From Pachypanchax playfairii (lineage: Eukaryota; Chordata; Actinopteri; Cyprinodontiformes; Aplocheilidae), in NCBI GenBank assembly GCA_006937955.1, contig SSNP01000031.1, forward strand, positions 2,815,928-2,879,927: a stretch of DNA of 64,000 bases, in the 5' to 3' direction. Under the pieces are notes generated by a model. The model did not search any database, was not told the origin of the DNA, and saw only the letters and a program-made list of their open reading frames with translations. Within the stretch, counting starts at the first letter, position 1, and every line of letters begins with the position of its first letter. Of the stretch, positions 1 to 10,800 are shown in pieces. Both the position numbers and the translations under genes were made by a program.

Positions 1-590
1 CAGAAGAACCTCCAGCAGTCTGAGACAATAGCAGCGTAACTAAAGGGATGGATCAGGAGAACCTCCAGCAGTCTGAGACTATAGCAGCATTACTAAAGGG
101 ATGGATCAGGAGAACCTCCAGCAGTCTGAGACTATAGCAGCGTAACTAAAGGGATGGATCAGGAGAACCTCCAGCAGTCTGAGACTATAGCAGCGTAACT
201 AAAGGGATGGATCAGAAGAACCTCCAGCAGTCTGAGACAATAGCAGCGTAACTAAAGGGATGGATCAGGAGAACCTCCAGCAGTCTGAGACTATAGCAGC
301 GTAACTAAAGGGATGGATCAGGAGAACCTCCAGCAGTCTGAGACTATAGCAGCGTAACTAAAGGGATGGATCAGGAGAACCTCCAGCAGTCTGAGACTAT
401 AGCAGCGTAACTAAAGGGATGGATCAGGAGAACCTCCAGCAGTCTGAGACTATAGCAGCATAACTAAAGGGATGGATCAGGAGAACCTCCAGCAGTCAGA
501 GACTACAGCATCATAACTAAAGGGATGTATCAGCAGAACCTCCAGCAGTCAGAGACTATAGCAGCATAACTTAAGGGAAATCTCAAGCTA
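1..590. repeat. 53-bp tandem satellite derived from an L2 LINE 3' end
   Basis: About eleven tandem copies of a 53-bp unit containing CTCCAGCAGTCTGAGACTAT, with the spacing between GGGATGG motifs exactly 53 bp. Read on the opposite strand, the unit matches the 3' region of the L2-type LINE found intact at 21242-21310 (TTCTCCTGA...CCCTTTAGTTATGCTGCTATAG...AGACTGC). The array joins directly to an antisense L2 fragment at about 600-870. It therefore looks like local amplification of the 3' UTR of one LINE copy. The last two or three units are more diverged than the rest, and the array probably continues left of the window. Confidence 0.9.
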
Positions 591-594
591 AACT

Positions 595-870
595 CTGACT
601 ATAGGATTGTGTCAAAAAAGGAAAGTTTAAAGTCTATTCTTAAAGCTACACAAGGTGTCTGCCTCATGGATAAAAAGTGGAAGTTGGTTCCACAGGAGAG
701 GAGCCTGATAACTGAAAGCTCTTTCTCCCATTCTACTTTTAGAACCTGCAGTCTGAGAGTGAAGTGTTCTGTTAGGAACATATGGAACAATAAGATATTT
801 AATATAAGATGGAGCTTGGTCGTTCAAGGCCTCCTCAGTCTGTGTGCTGGTCTACAAACCAAGTTACTCA
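595..870 (-). mobile_element. L2-type LINE fragment, antisense, C-terminal end of the RT ORF
   Basis: The minus strand encodes a degraded version of the last part of the RT ORF seen at 20172-21248, including the recognisable stretch LLWNQLPLF and AYIKDLIVPY-like sequence. Frames are broken. It is a 5'-truncated, inactive copy whose 3' UTR has become the satellite at 1-590. Confidence 0.85.
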
Positions 871-3136
871 GTGCATATTATTAAAATGATGTAGTTGTAT
901 AATTTACAAAGAAATGTCCCAGCAGAAAGAGGTAATCCTGCAATCCAGTATTTCCTGTACCTAACAATAATCCCTGAGTGCAGCATCACATGCTGGGGAG
1001 ACAACATGAGGAGACAAGGACTCAAGGAACCAAGGCAGCTTACTTTATCTGAGATCAGTCTGAACTTTAACAAGTGTGAATGTGAGGAACATCCTCTTTG
1101 ATCTCTGCTGCTCTCCTTGTGTTTCCTTTTCTTAATCCTAATGACGGCCAGATTATCAGAAGTGTTAATTAAACACAGTCGCATGGGAAATGTCTCTGAG
1201 GGACCTGAAGTCATGCAGTCCAGCCTCTTCCAGATCCGGTTCCTGGACTTCTCCTCACATTAAACACAGTGAATACAATTCCCTTATTATCCCTTCCTGA
1301 CTCAAAGCATCCCAGAGCATCCCAGAATGTTCACCTACCCGAACACAGAAAGGGAATCCATGCTCCAATAACACAAGTAATAAAAGCAGAACCATCTCTG
1401 CTGAGTTCTGACTGTATCTGGAATCTCGTCAGTGAAATCAGATCAAATTAAAGTGAATCTTATAGAAGTTAAAAAGGTGAAATCCATCCTGACCTCATCA
1501 TAACGGGTTCTGGTGTGAGCGGGGAGTCTTCAGTCTGATGAAATTACCCCAACATGAGAATCCATCACAGCCAGCTTTATTTGCTCGTGTATTCACAACT
1601 CCAGCAGAAAGACGACGACAATCTGTCAGCACCCCCCTCCACCCCCCCACCCCCCACCCCCCCCAGGAAGCACAGGCGAAGACTAATAACAGAATGGACA
1701 ACAAGAGGCTCTGCCAGGATCCTGTTATGAGTTGAGCTTATTATAAACCGCAGTGGAAAACAAATATGCAGCAGCACCTGCCCCTCACAGAGAACACAAT
1801 AAAATATGTTGTGAAAGATGCCGAGCAAAGGAGGAGGAAGACAAGACAGCACGCTGCTAATTTAATAGGCTGAGCATGGCCGGCTTTGCAATTCCATTAT
1901 GTTGTGTCATCTGTCTTGTGGAGGTCGGACCAGTTCCTCTGGGAAGGTCACGTCATGTGACAGGAAACCTCTCCGTCCGTGCAGGTCCGGGAGCTGATGA
2001 CCAAGCGTTTGGTTTCCAACGTCACTTGTCATTAGACATTTTGACTGACGAAGCGTTACAGTCGAACATGTAGGAGCTTCATATCGGCTCTGCAGCAGTT
2101 TAGTTAACTATCACTGTCAAGTTGACAGTGATAGTTCATGCAACTTAACTGGATCAAAGCAACAGGTAAACTAGACTGAGTCGAGTGCAGTCAGAAAATC
2201 CCTTTTTACAGTGTATCTGATCAGCTGATCAGACTTGTGAGCGAGAGAATCCAGTTCCTGGACTTGCTGATTTGAATCAGAGTTGGAACCGTCCATGATG
2301 TCTGCATCTTGTTGTCGTCTCTGAGAAGCACTTATAGGTCCAGAACTGATATTTGCTTTTATTATTGGAAATGCACCTTTTTGTAGTTTATAAAAAACGT
2401 ATAGATGTGATAAATTGACTATTTTTTAAACTTTGATTGGAAATTTTATATCATGTTTCACACACCAGACTTTAAAGAGAAGAACCTGGTGTACTGGGAC
2501 GTTTTACTGAGTCATTGTTGATGCTGCTGATTAAATCCTTTCATCGAGGTTTCTCAGGAAAACTATCCTGCAGCAACAGAGTTACAACATGAGGATCAGC
2601 ACCTGGTGGATATTAGCTATTTGACTCTCAGCTGAAGTCCCTTCTGCTTTGGAGTATCAGCCAACTCATTCAGATCTTTGGACCAGCCAACCCACACTCT
2701 GATGGTTTACACCTTCTGGAATGACACAGCAGCATGATCAACAAGGCCAGTAGAAACCCTGCAGTTTAACACCAGCTCAGACTGTGAAAAACACTCCAAC
2801 GTTCTGCAGAGGAACGCAGAAGCTGTCGGTGATACCAGATGGAGATTGTTTGATCTTTTTCCTTTTTCCCACCCAAAACTCCCATTAGACTGTTGCTGCT
2901 TTTGGCTGTGAAAAGACAGGACTTGTTTCAGAAATGAGGAGGTTGAAGATGAAACACTCAAACTGTCAGGACCTGTGTGTGTGTGGGGGGGGGGGTTATA
3001 GCCACAAACATGTGTCTAGTTATTGGACACGAAGGGCTTTAAACTCATTTTAGGGAGGCTAAACTTCACTAATCAACTGGGCAGGAAGATCCGTGCTGCA
3101 CGCACGAATCATTTTCAGCATGTCATTCTTTCTTAC
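871..3136. other. abtb3 intron 1 or downstream sequence, no exon recognised
   Basis: No exon of abtb3 or any other gene could be recognised. The stretch holds a C-rich low-complexity run at about 1629-1663, a short perfect palindrome at 2106-2136 and a run of G at about 2985-2994. Since abtb3 exon 1 ends at 3137 with a splice donor, this is most simply the start of its first intron, read leftwards. Confidence 0.5.
2106..2136. repeat. Perfect 15-bp inverted repeat with 1-bp spacer
   Basis: AACTATCACTGTCAA, then G, then its exact reverse complement. The loop is too small for a normal hairpin RNA gene. It may form a cruciform or be a relic of an inverted duplication. Confidence 0.8.
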
Positions 3137-4001
3137 CGCTTGAATTCTTCCCACATATGAGGTGCTGGTAGGGCTGCAGCAGACCCCAGACCTCCGAGTC
3201 GTTGTTGATGGCTTGCTCCAGGGACTCCAGCGTCATCTTCGGGATGCCGTTGTCCCTCTCCACCAGAGCGCTGCGCAGGACGCGGCTGAACACCTCTCTG
3301 AACAAGCTCTCCATGCAGGCGCTCAGGTAAATGGCAGCGTGCTCATGGATCCTCAGGGCCACACGACTATCCACCATCCATCGGAAGAACCTCCCCACGG
3401 AGAAGACCAAGCCGCAGCGTGCAGACTTGCCTCGGCTGAACTTGTCGCCTGTGCTCATGTTGTAGAGGGACAGTGCGCTCAGAGCCGCCGTGATGCAGTT
3501 CACGGAGATGGTCCATGACAGCACCACCTTGATGGCGCTTTGGATCTCATGTTTGGTGCACTTGGCGTAGCGCAGGCTGAGCCGCTGCGCCTCCCGGGCC
3601 ACCCTCACCAGCGCTCGGCTGATGAGAGCTGACAGCCGCGCCAGGACCTCCGGTGGCGGATTGCCCACCATCAGCTCCTCGTCCTTCCTCAATGCGCCCT
3701 CCACCTCGCCGAGGCTCCATGGCACCTCCTCTAGCTCGGGCAGCTTGGCGCAGTGTCCCGAGGACTCCAGTATGTCCGTGTCCTCCGCCAGGACGGTGTT
3801 GACCGTATCCAAACTGTTGTGTCTACTGTGCATGGATTCCGTCAGATGCCAGTAGTGGCCTCCATGCGGTAAGGACTGATGCGTGTCGGAACAGCAGAGC
3901 GACACGCTGGACGACCTGACCGAGTCCGCGGCTCCACCATAACCAGAATCAAGCGTTAAATCCTCCAGCGTCCTCACGACTGTCTTATCTTTGCCTGCCA
4001 T
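3137..4001 (-). CDS. abtb3: Ankyrin repeat and BTB domain-containing protein 3 (BTBD11), exon 1 only
   Basis: The start is ATG at 4001 and the exon ends at 3137 with donor GTAAGAA. This gives 288 complete codons plus one base, the N-terminal part of a much larger protein. The start contains VRTLEDLTLDSGYGGAADS, followed by SMHSRHNS.DTVNT, VAREAQRLSLRYAKCT and GKSARCGL.FSVGRFFRWMVD, and the exon closes with WGLLQPYQHLICGKN. This is the histone-fold-like N-terminal region of the ABTB2/ABTB3 family. The opening and the phrase VDSRVALRIHEHAAIYL fit ABTB3 better than ABTB2, as I recall them. The ankyrin repeats and the two BTB domains expected downstream lie left of the window or in unrecognised exons. 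Family members are linked to substrate adaptor roles for cullin-3 ligases and to synaptic scaffolds. The head-to-head arrangement with cry1 matches human CRY1-BTBD11 and supports the call. The reading past 3137 to a stop at 3123 is intron. Confidence 0.93.
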
Positions 4002-5848
4002 AATTGCACCGCATACTGTTGGGTATCCTTGGTCTCGCGGTTAAACACAAACTCGTTGTCACGCCGTTTTGCTCGACTCAGCTGGAAGAGTCAAACATCT
4101 GGAACATCTGATTCTGTGAGTGGCAGGATGTCCTCGAGCTCCAGGTGTCCACAACTTCATCAGCGTGTCCAGAAAGCGCACAGACAGTCAGCGCGCACTG
4201 CAACAAGCGCAGGTAGGCGGGGCTCCGCGGGAGAGGCGGAGCCTGGAGACCCCGCGGTCTCAAAACGAGCAAATCAGCATCTTCCTACAGATTTGACGGA
4301 CTCTACGAGCTACCTGCTGCACCTGGTGGGAATAACTGTACAAGCAGAGCAACAAATGGAAGCTGCTGTGCCAACCAGTCTATTTGGAGTTGTGTGTCTG
4401 CAGTGTCATCTCATTATATAAGAAAGTAGCTACTACAGACAACCAGCTGCCAAACTCTCCATGAAGGTAGTTTTTAAAATCTATTTACCGCGTGAAACCC
4501 AGATGCGTGATGGAGTGAAGCATTTCCAACTTTATGCCGATGGCGATCTAAAATGATTTAAGGATCCCCATAACAAGTGGAATTCAGAGTTTCATGCAGC
4601 AATAATAATAAAACATGTTCCTCTGAAGCACGTTCCTGCAGTCCTGCCACGATGAGCTGCTGATTTTGGCAGGTTGTTCACCACAGTGATGGTGATCACT
4701 TTAATTAAGAGTAAAAGTGGTGCAGCAGATGTTTCTTAAAGCCTGTGATAATATTTAATGCCAGATCTCTATAAATATTTCACAGTTGAGGAACTCTGCC
4801 CCGAGCTTTTTTAGACAGATTTTTCTTTCTGCAAAAGCACAGATTTATTTATAGGTGTCCCAAGGTTCTGCACCATCTCCTCAAAATAATGCTTTTGGAA
4901 ACTATTTATTTCTTGTAAATACAACATTTTTTGGTCCAAACACAGAGTGAGTGAGCTGAAATCTGACGTGCTGAGAGAAGCAGTTGGTAGAATGATGATT
5001 CATTCGTTCTACTGGGGCTTCTCCATGTGCATCAGAGCTGGAGAAACCATCTGTCCATGCTGCCTGCCATGCCAGAGGCACTTTCATACATTCCTTACAT
5101 GACACTGCATTATGCCAGAGCTGACAAACACAGAAACAAGCTGTGGTGACACGGGAAAGTTATGTAACACCTAAAGAATAAGTAATTGATAGAGGAAAGT
5201 GGAACATCCATCAAACCAGCATCCTCCAGTCGTGTTTTAACTCTGCAGGTTTGAAGGTGTTTGATTCATGTCACAAGTGTTGGAAAAGGGATGTTGGCAG
5301 GTCGAACACTGGATGAGTGACCTGATGATCACAATCATCTAACCTTGTTTACACAGTTTTATCTTGATGACGCATTCTTCAGTGGAAACCCTCCAGTCTG
5401 TGTGTTCTCCAACAGAACACATCCTGCTGACTTCCTCAGGTGAGATGGTGGAGGTGGGCAGCTGTCAGCAGTGTCTCTGAGATGCACCGCAGTGCTCCAG
5501 AGCCTGTCCTCACTTATTAAGCCTTGGTTGCCTGGTAACAGTGAAATTATCATGATTTTCCCGGCAAGATGATAAATCATTTGTGTTTAGCAAGCAGAAG
5601 GAGTGTGTCATTTAAAACTTAGTCATGCTGTACACTCACCTGTTTTAATTCTTTCACAAACTTGATCATTTATTCAATTGTGAGTGATTAGATTTTCACC
5701 ATATTTAAACTTCTTGAATCATTGTTTAACCCAAAATTACATAAATAAATAACTGATATATGTTGACAATCACTCAACATCTTGTTTTTGACTGAATTTG
5801 AAAATATTTATTTATTTTACATAAAATAACTATGTTACAAATATAATA
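4002..5848. other. Upstream region of abtb3 (5' side), no gene recognised
   Basis: Immediately upstream of the abtb3 start the sequence is GC-rich to about 4280 (for example GGCGGGGCTCCGCGG near 4216), consistent with promoter and 5' UTR. From about 4440 it is AT-rich intergenic sequence with no recognisable coding or RNA gene. Confidence 0.5.
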
Positions 5849-6425
5849 TTAAAGGAACCATTTCATAAAAACTTTATGACTTTGTGGTTATTTCTTAAGT
5901 ATTAATCTGTAATATGAAACATTTTATATCTAAAAAACGTTAGGAAACACTGATTAACAGACCTTTCATGCTGTCTGCATTAAAATTCGGGTGGTTCCAG
6001 CTCAGGCAATAGCTCGTTCATATTCATTATTCAAATTTGCTAAGCTCAGATTGGTTAACAAACTAGCTTATGAGAGCAAGGTATATTACTTCCTGCCCTG
6101 CTGCCCATGGCAACATCAGGTGTTCTCTCTTCCTGTTTGCTACGTCTTATGCTAACAGCTTTTAGCCAGCAGCATGCTAGGCGTGGTTTCAACTGCGGAA
6201 GCTGCCGAATTCTAATGAAAAAAGGAGTTGTGACGAAACAGATACAGGCAGCTCAGACTCGAGAGAACTCGGGTGTTATAACCACCTGCGTAGTTTGAGA
6301 GATTAAAACTGAAAGAGAAGTTGTTGACCTGTTTTCACACCGACTATGAAGGTAAGAACACCTGTGGAGCTAAAATATTCATCAGAAACCTCAAAAAACA
6401 TTTTTAATGGAATGGCCTCTTTAAA
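5849..6425. mobile_element. Non-autonomous DNA element, copy 1 of a three-member family
   Basis: About 577 bp closely similar to 42311-42873 (same orientation) and 58293-58800 (inverted). The right end reads GGCCTCTTTAA and the left end TTAAAGGAACC, a diverged inverted repeat. Both termini abut TTAA. It has no coding capacity. Shared internal landmarks are TTGCTACGTCTTATGCT and GCAGCATGCTAGG. Confidence 0.8.
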
Positions 6426-7825
6426 ACGACCCTTTCATTTTTCTAGTTGCCGTGATTACAGAGACATGGTGTAATACCGCCCCCTGCTGGCGAATACGCG
6501 CTGTTACACGCACACCGCGGCACTTTTCACTTGCATAATTACAAACCTTTTATGTAAGAGCTGTGACGCATTTCTTTATTTTGGATATTAAACGATAAAA
6601 TGTGATGTTGCTTGCAGACTCACTTCGACAGCTATTTGTAATAAATTCTATTCTATGGTTTCAAGATGTTTGAAGCTTTAAATGTTGTAAAGCGTCTAAA
6701 TCAGAACCTGAAACTTGCAGCGCTGCAGCTCCAGTTTCAGCTGCAAAGAGCCCGTAAATGTGTGATGCGAGTCAGTTTAAAGTCAACGCTAATAAACGGA
6801 ACTTCACAGTAATTTATAATTGCTTTTTAACTTTACAAGCAACATGCGTTGCTCGTGACTTCACATGCTAATCCGGGGTCTTTTGTAAACAATGTGCTCT
6901 GTGAGCTTCACTTCATATTTTATAAATAATAAACAACCCGATCACAAACGTGTGAGGTTAAGTGAGCAGCACCGAGCCCGACCCAGTTAAACGACTGTTC
7001 ACTTGAACTGAACACACACCAGGTCACGCTAACAGCGAAAGCACGCTGCAAAAACGTGACCACGCACGCAGAAACCTCAGCCAATCACAGCGTAGCTTTC
7101 ATCGCAGCAGCTCGTCAGTTGGTGGAGTCACGGCAGTGGGTGTGGCTACGGGGTGGAGCAGCTCGCTGTCGTCCAGATCTCGGAGGATTTTCTAATATCG
7201 AGTCCCAAAAACCGTTTTTCAGTAAGTCAAGAGAGTCGGAAGAGACCGAAGAGGGATTTTTACCAGCTAACTTCTTGTCCAGACGAACTTAAGACGACGT
7301 ATTTGATAATATCGCATTTACATAACGCGCTTGTTCGCGGCGCGGAGCAGCCCGTCCGGTCACCGTGTCTTCTGGTAATAGGCGACTTAAATTCCAGGCC
7401 AGTTAATAACTCTTTGATCCACTTATCATGTCTGTTAAGTGCGCATCTACTCGACAGGTTTAGTTCATGTGTGTTGTTTTATGTATTTTACATCATTCAG
7501 AAAAACAAGTTATACAACAAACCAGCTGCCGCTTGGAGCCAACTGGGTCCTAGAGCTCGCCGTCACACTTCCTGCGCCGTGGCGCGCGCGCTGTCTCGTG
7601 TCCAAATGGTTCAGCAATCAGCTGTTTATACATTTTTCGACATTATGGAAAAGGTTCTGTTAGAACAGGGTTAATTAGTTACAGGAAGTTTCTGTGAAGT
7701 GACTGTTTTTCTTTTCTTGGACACTAAAATAATCTCAACATCTGTTTGAGAGTTTGTGTTAGTCGCGCGTCACAAGGACTGCTTGAGAATTAAAAACCAG
7801 AATCAAGGACTCGTCCAGTTGAGTG
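6426..7825 (+). promoter_or_regulatory. cry1: cry1 promoter and 5' UTR region with clock-type elements
   Basis: The region upstream of the cry1 start contains a perfect D-box TTATGTAA (6550-6557) and two E'-box hexamers AACGTG (6947-6952 and 7053-7058). CpG-containing sequence runs from about 7000 to 7650. D-boxes and E/E'-boxes are the known clock and light inputs of vertebrate cry1 genes; their use here is inferred. A 173-codon open frame (7153-7674) lies in the probable 5' UTR and has no recognisable homology. The transcription start was not determined. Confidence 0.55.
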
Positions 7826-10800
7826 ATGGTCATAAATACTATCCATTGGTTCCGGAAGGGCTTGCGTCTCCACGACAACCCGTCGCTCAGGGAATCCGTG
7901 CTGGGAGCTGATACTGTCCGCTGTGTCTACATCCTGGACCCCTGGTTCGCTGGATCTTCCAACGTAGGAATCAACAGGTGGAGGTGAGACATCAACACAT
8001 TTTCAAAAGCAAAGATGGTTTAAACACCCAGAGTGTAGTTGGTGCACAAGCCGAACTGGAACTCTGGGTTTTCCACACATTATGTAAAAAGCTGGTCTTT
8101 ACCAGGTTTAAAGTGGGATCAATACAACTGCAGGTCCCCTGATCAGCTGTCCTATGTGATGACAGAGGAAGAAATCTGGACCAGAATCTCCCACAAGAAC
8201 ATGTATTAAGGATGTTGTCCTGATTCGAGTTCTACAAGCAGATGTGCATGAGACAAACATAAGAAATTAGCTTCCAGTTAGAAGGACAGACAGGATTCAG
8301 ATGTTTACAGGACACAAAAAAGTAACTTAAATAAATGATACAGAAAGATATTGAGACCGATTGAAGACCCAGCAGCTCCAATCGGAAGCAAGAAACACAA
8401 AATCAGTTGGTGCCTAAAGCACCAAGAAGTCCTCTTTTGGGTTTCTGTCTTTTCTGGTCCAGGTGTGTCACCTATCTGTCCAGTGAAGAATGTCTTAACA
8501 AGCACAATAATCCGTAGCTAACCAATAAGAGTGGCTAGTGATTGGACACACTGTGTTCTCTCTATGAAAGGGTTTTATTGAGATCTTTACTGAGGTGGGA
8601 TCCGGTCCTGTTTCTGTGGGACCATGCAGGAGTCTGAGAGGTAGTGACTACAATCATCTCGTTACTGGCAGTTTGACTCCCATCAGCACTCATTTACATT
8701 GAACACATAATCACACCTGTAATAATACATAATCTCTCTCACATTATTGAAACTTGCTGGTCTCATTTTGATCATCATGACGTGATGAAGAAGAGTTAAA
8801 TCTCAGCTCAGATAAGTTTCTTAGTTTGACGTCATTTCTGACTGTAACTCTGTGTCTCCTCGGTAACTGATAAGAACCTGATTGGATCCTCATGTTTAAT
8901 GTGAACAGCAGACAGAGTGAGAACTGTTGACGTGAGTATTGTTAACAGAGTTTAACCTTCAGCGTTACCAGTCAAAACATTTGGCATCAGTGTTTGTTCT
9001 GCTCCGAGACCCAAACAACACTTGATTCTTTCTGCCTTTGTAAAACCTGCTGAGGATTTTTGGGTGTTTCTCTTTCCTTCTGTGTGATGGGATCTGCAGC
9101 TCCGTCCATCTTAAAGCTGCAGCAGCATGAAACCGGCTTGTTATGAGCAGCGAGGTTATTCTTCTGTTACACAACAGCTGCCTGCAGTGACGCAGAGCTA
9201 ATGCAGGACACTTCATTCATTCTTCATTCATCTTTGATGTGTTACACGCCTGTATTTCAGTAAACCGAATGTTGAGAGGGGAGAAGATCAAAGTCTCTTC
9301 AAGCCAATAAGCTTTTTTCTTTTATCACTTGAAGATTTTTCTCTTTGAATAGCTTGAAAAGGTTCAGCTGGATCTGCAATGTGATTTTAGTAAATAAGGT
9401 TGTACAAGATGAGACAATCACAGTAACTTTCCCTCCCTGTCGACGTCCCCTCACGTAGCAGAAGTAGGTCAGTGTGTTAGTAGCAAGCCTGCTGACTCTC
9501 TCTCTTTGACCTACTTTTGCTTTCCTGCGTGTGGAACAGCCCCGGCTTCCTTTCATCCACACCACGATGAGCTCCAGCACAAACAAAAATGCATCTGTCC
9601 ATCGATCTCCAGATCAGGGTTTATGTGTGGAACTGTTTACAGAGTCCCAGCTAGTGGTCCATGAGCCTTCCGGGTCACGAGGATGCAATTCATCTCATTC
9701 ACTTTATGAAGGAGTTGTTTATAAAAGATAAGGAGGTGGAAGCGTGTGGTGTCGGTGGACAGACAGGGATGGATTTCTGCGAGCAGTGTGTGTCTAAGCC
9801 ACAAAGCTTAAAGCGACTGCTTTATTAGGTCAGCTGGTCTGAGTCTGGCTTTGCTTTGTTTCACTGACCTCAGATCAGGAAAACAGCACAGGGATCCCAA
9901 ACACTGTTCCTGAACTGGGACAGGATTTCTGAGTGGAGGTGATTCATCGTGCGTCAGAAAACACTGGTGTGGTAGACCCCTCCCACATGTCGAGCTGAGG
10001 GAGATATGGAAGAGAAAAAAATTCAATGCGTACATCGTGGAATGTTTTAACAAAGGAATGAAGAAAAATCATATTTACAAGTAATAATGTTTCCATGAAA
10101 CAAAGTGACACCATGCAGCAGGAAAACAAACCCATTGTTTCACCTGAGAACAACCAGAACCACGCGGTCATAATCAGTAACAGTCAGTAACCCATCAGTA
10201 ACAGTCAGTAATCCATCAATAAACCTCAGTAACAGTCAGTAGCCCATCAGTAACATTCAGTAAACCTCAGTAACCGTCAGTAAACATCAGTAACAGTCAG
10301 TAACCCATCAGTAACAGTCAGTAGCCCATCAGTAACAGTCAGTAAACCTCAGTAACCCATCAGTAACAGTCAGTAAACCTCAGTAACCCATCAGTAACTG
10401 TCAGTAAACCTCAGTAACCCTCAGTAACAGTCAGTAAACCTCAGTAACCCATCAGTAACTGTCAGTAACCCTCAGTAACAGTCAGTAAACCTCAGTAACA
10501 GTCAGTAAACCTCAGTAACAGTCAGTAAACCTCAGTAACTGTCAGTAAACCTCAGTAACCCATCAGTAACTGTCAGTAACCCTCAGTAAACCTCAGTAAC
10601 AGTTAGTAAACCTCAGTAACCCATCAGTAACTGTCAGTAACCCTCGGTAACAGTCAGTAAACCTCAGTAACCCATCAGTAACTGTCAGTAACCCTCAGTA
10701 ACAGTTAGTAAACCTCAGTAACCCATCAGTAACTGTCAGTAAACCTCAGTAACAGTCAGTAAACCTCAGTAACCCATCAGTAACTGTCAGTAACCCTCGG

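Noticed and set aside
2106..2136. microRNA precursor
   Set aside because: The loop is one base and the arms are only 15 bp. No precursor-like stem extends beyond.
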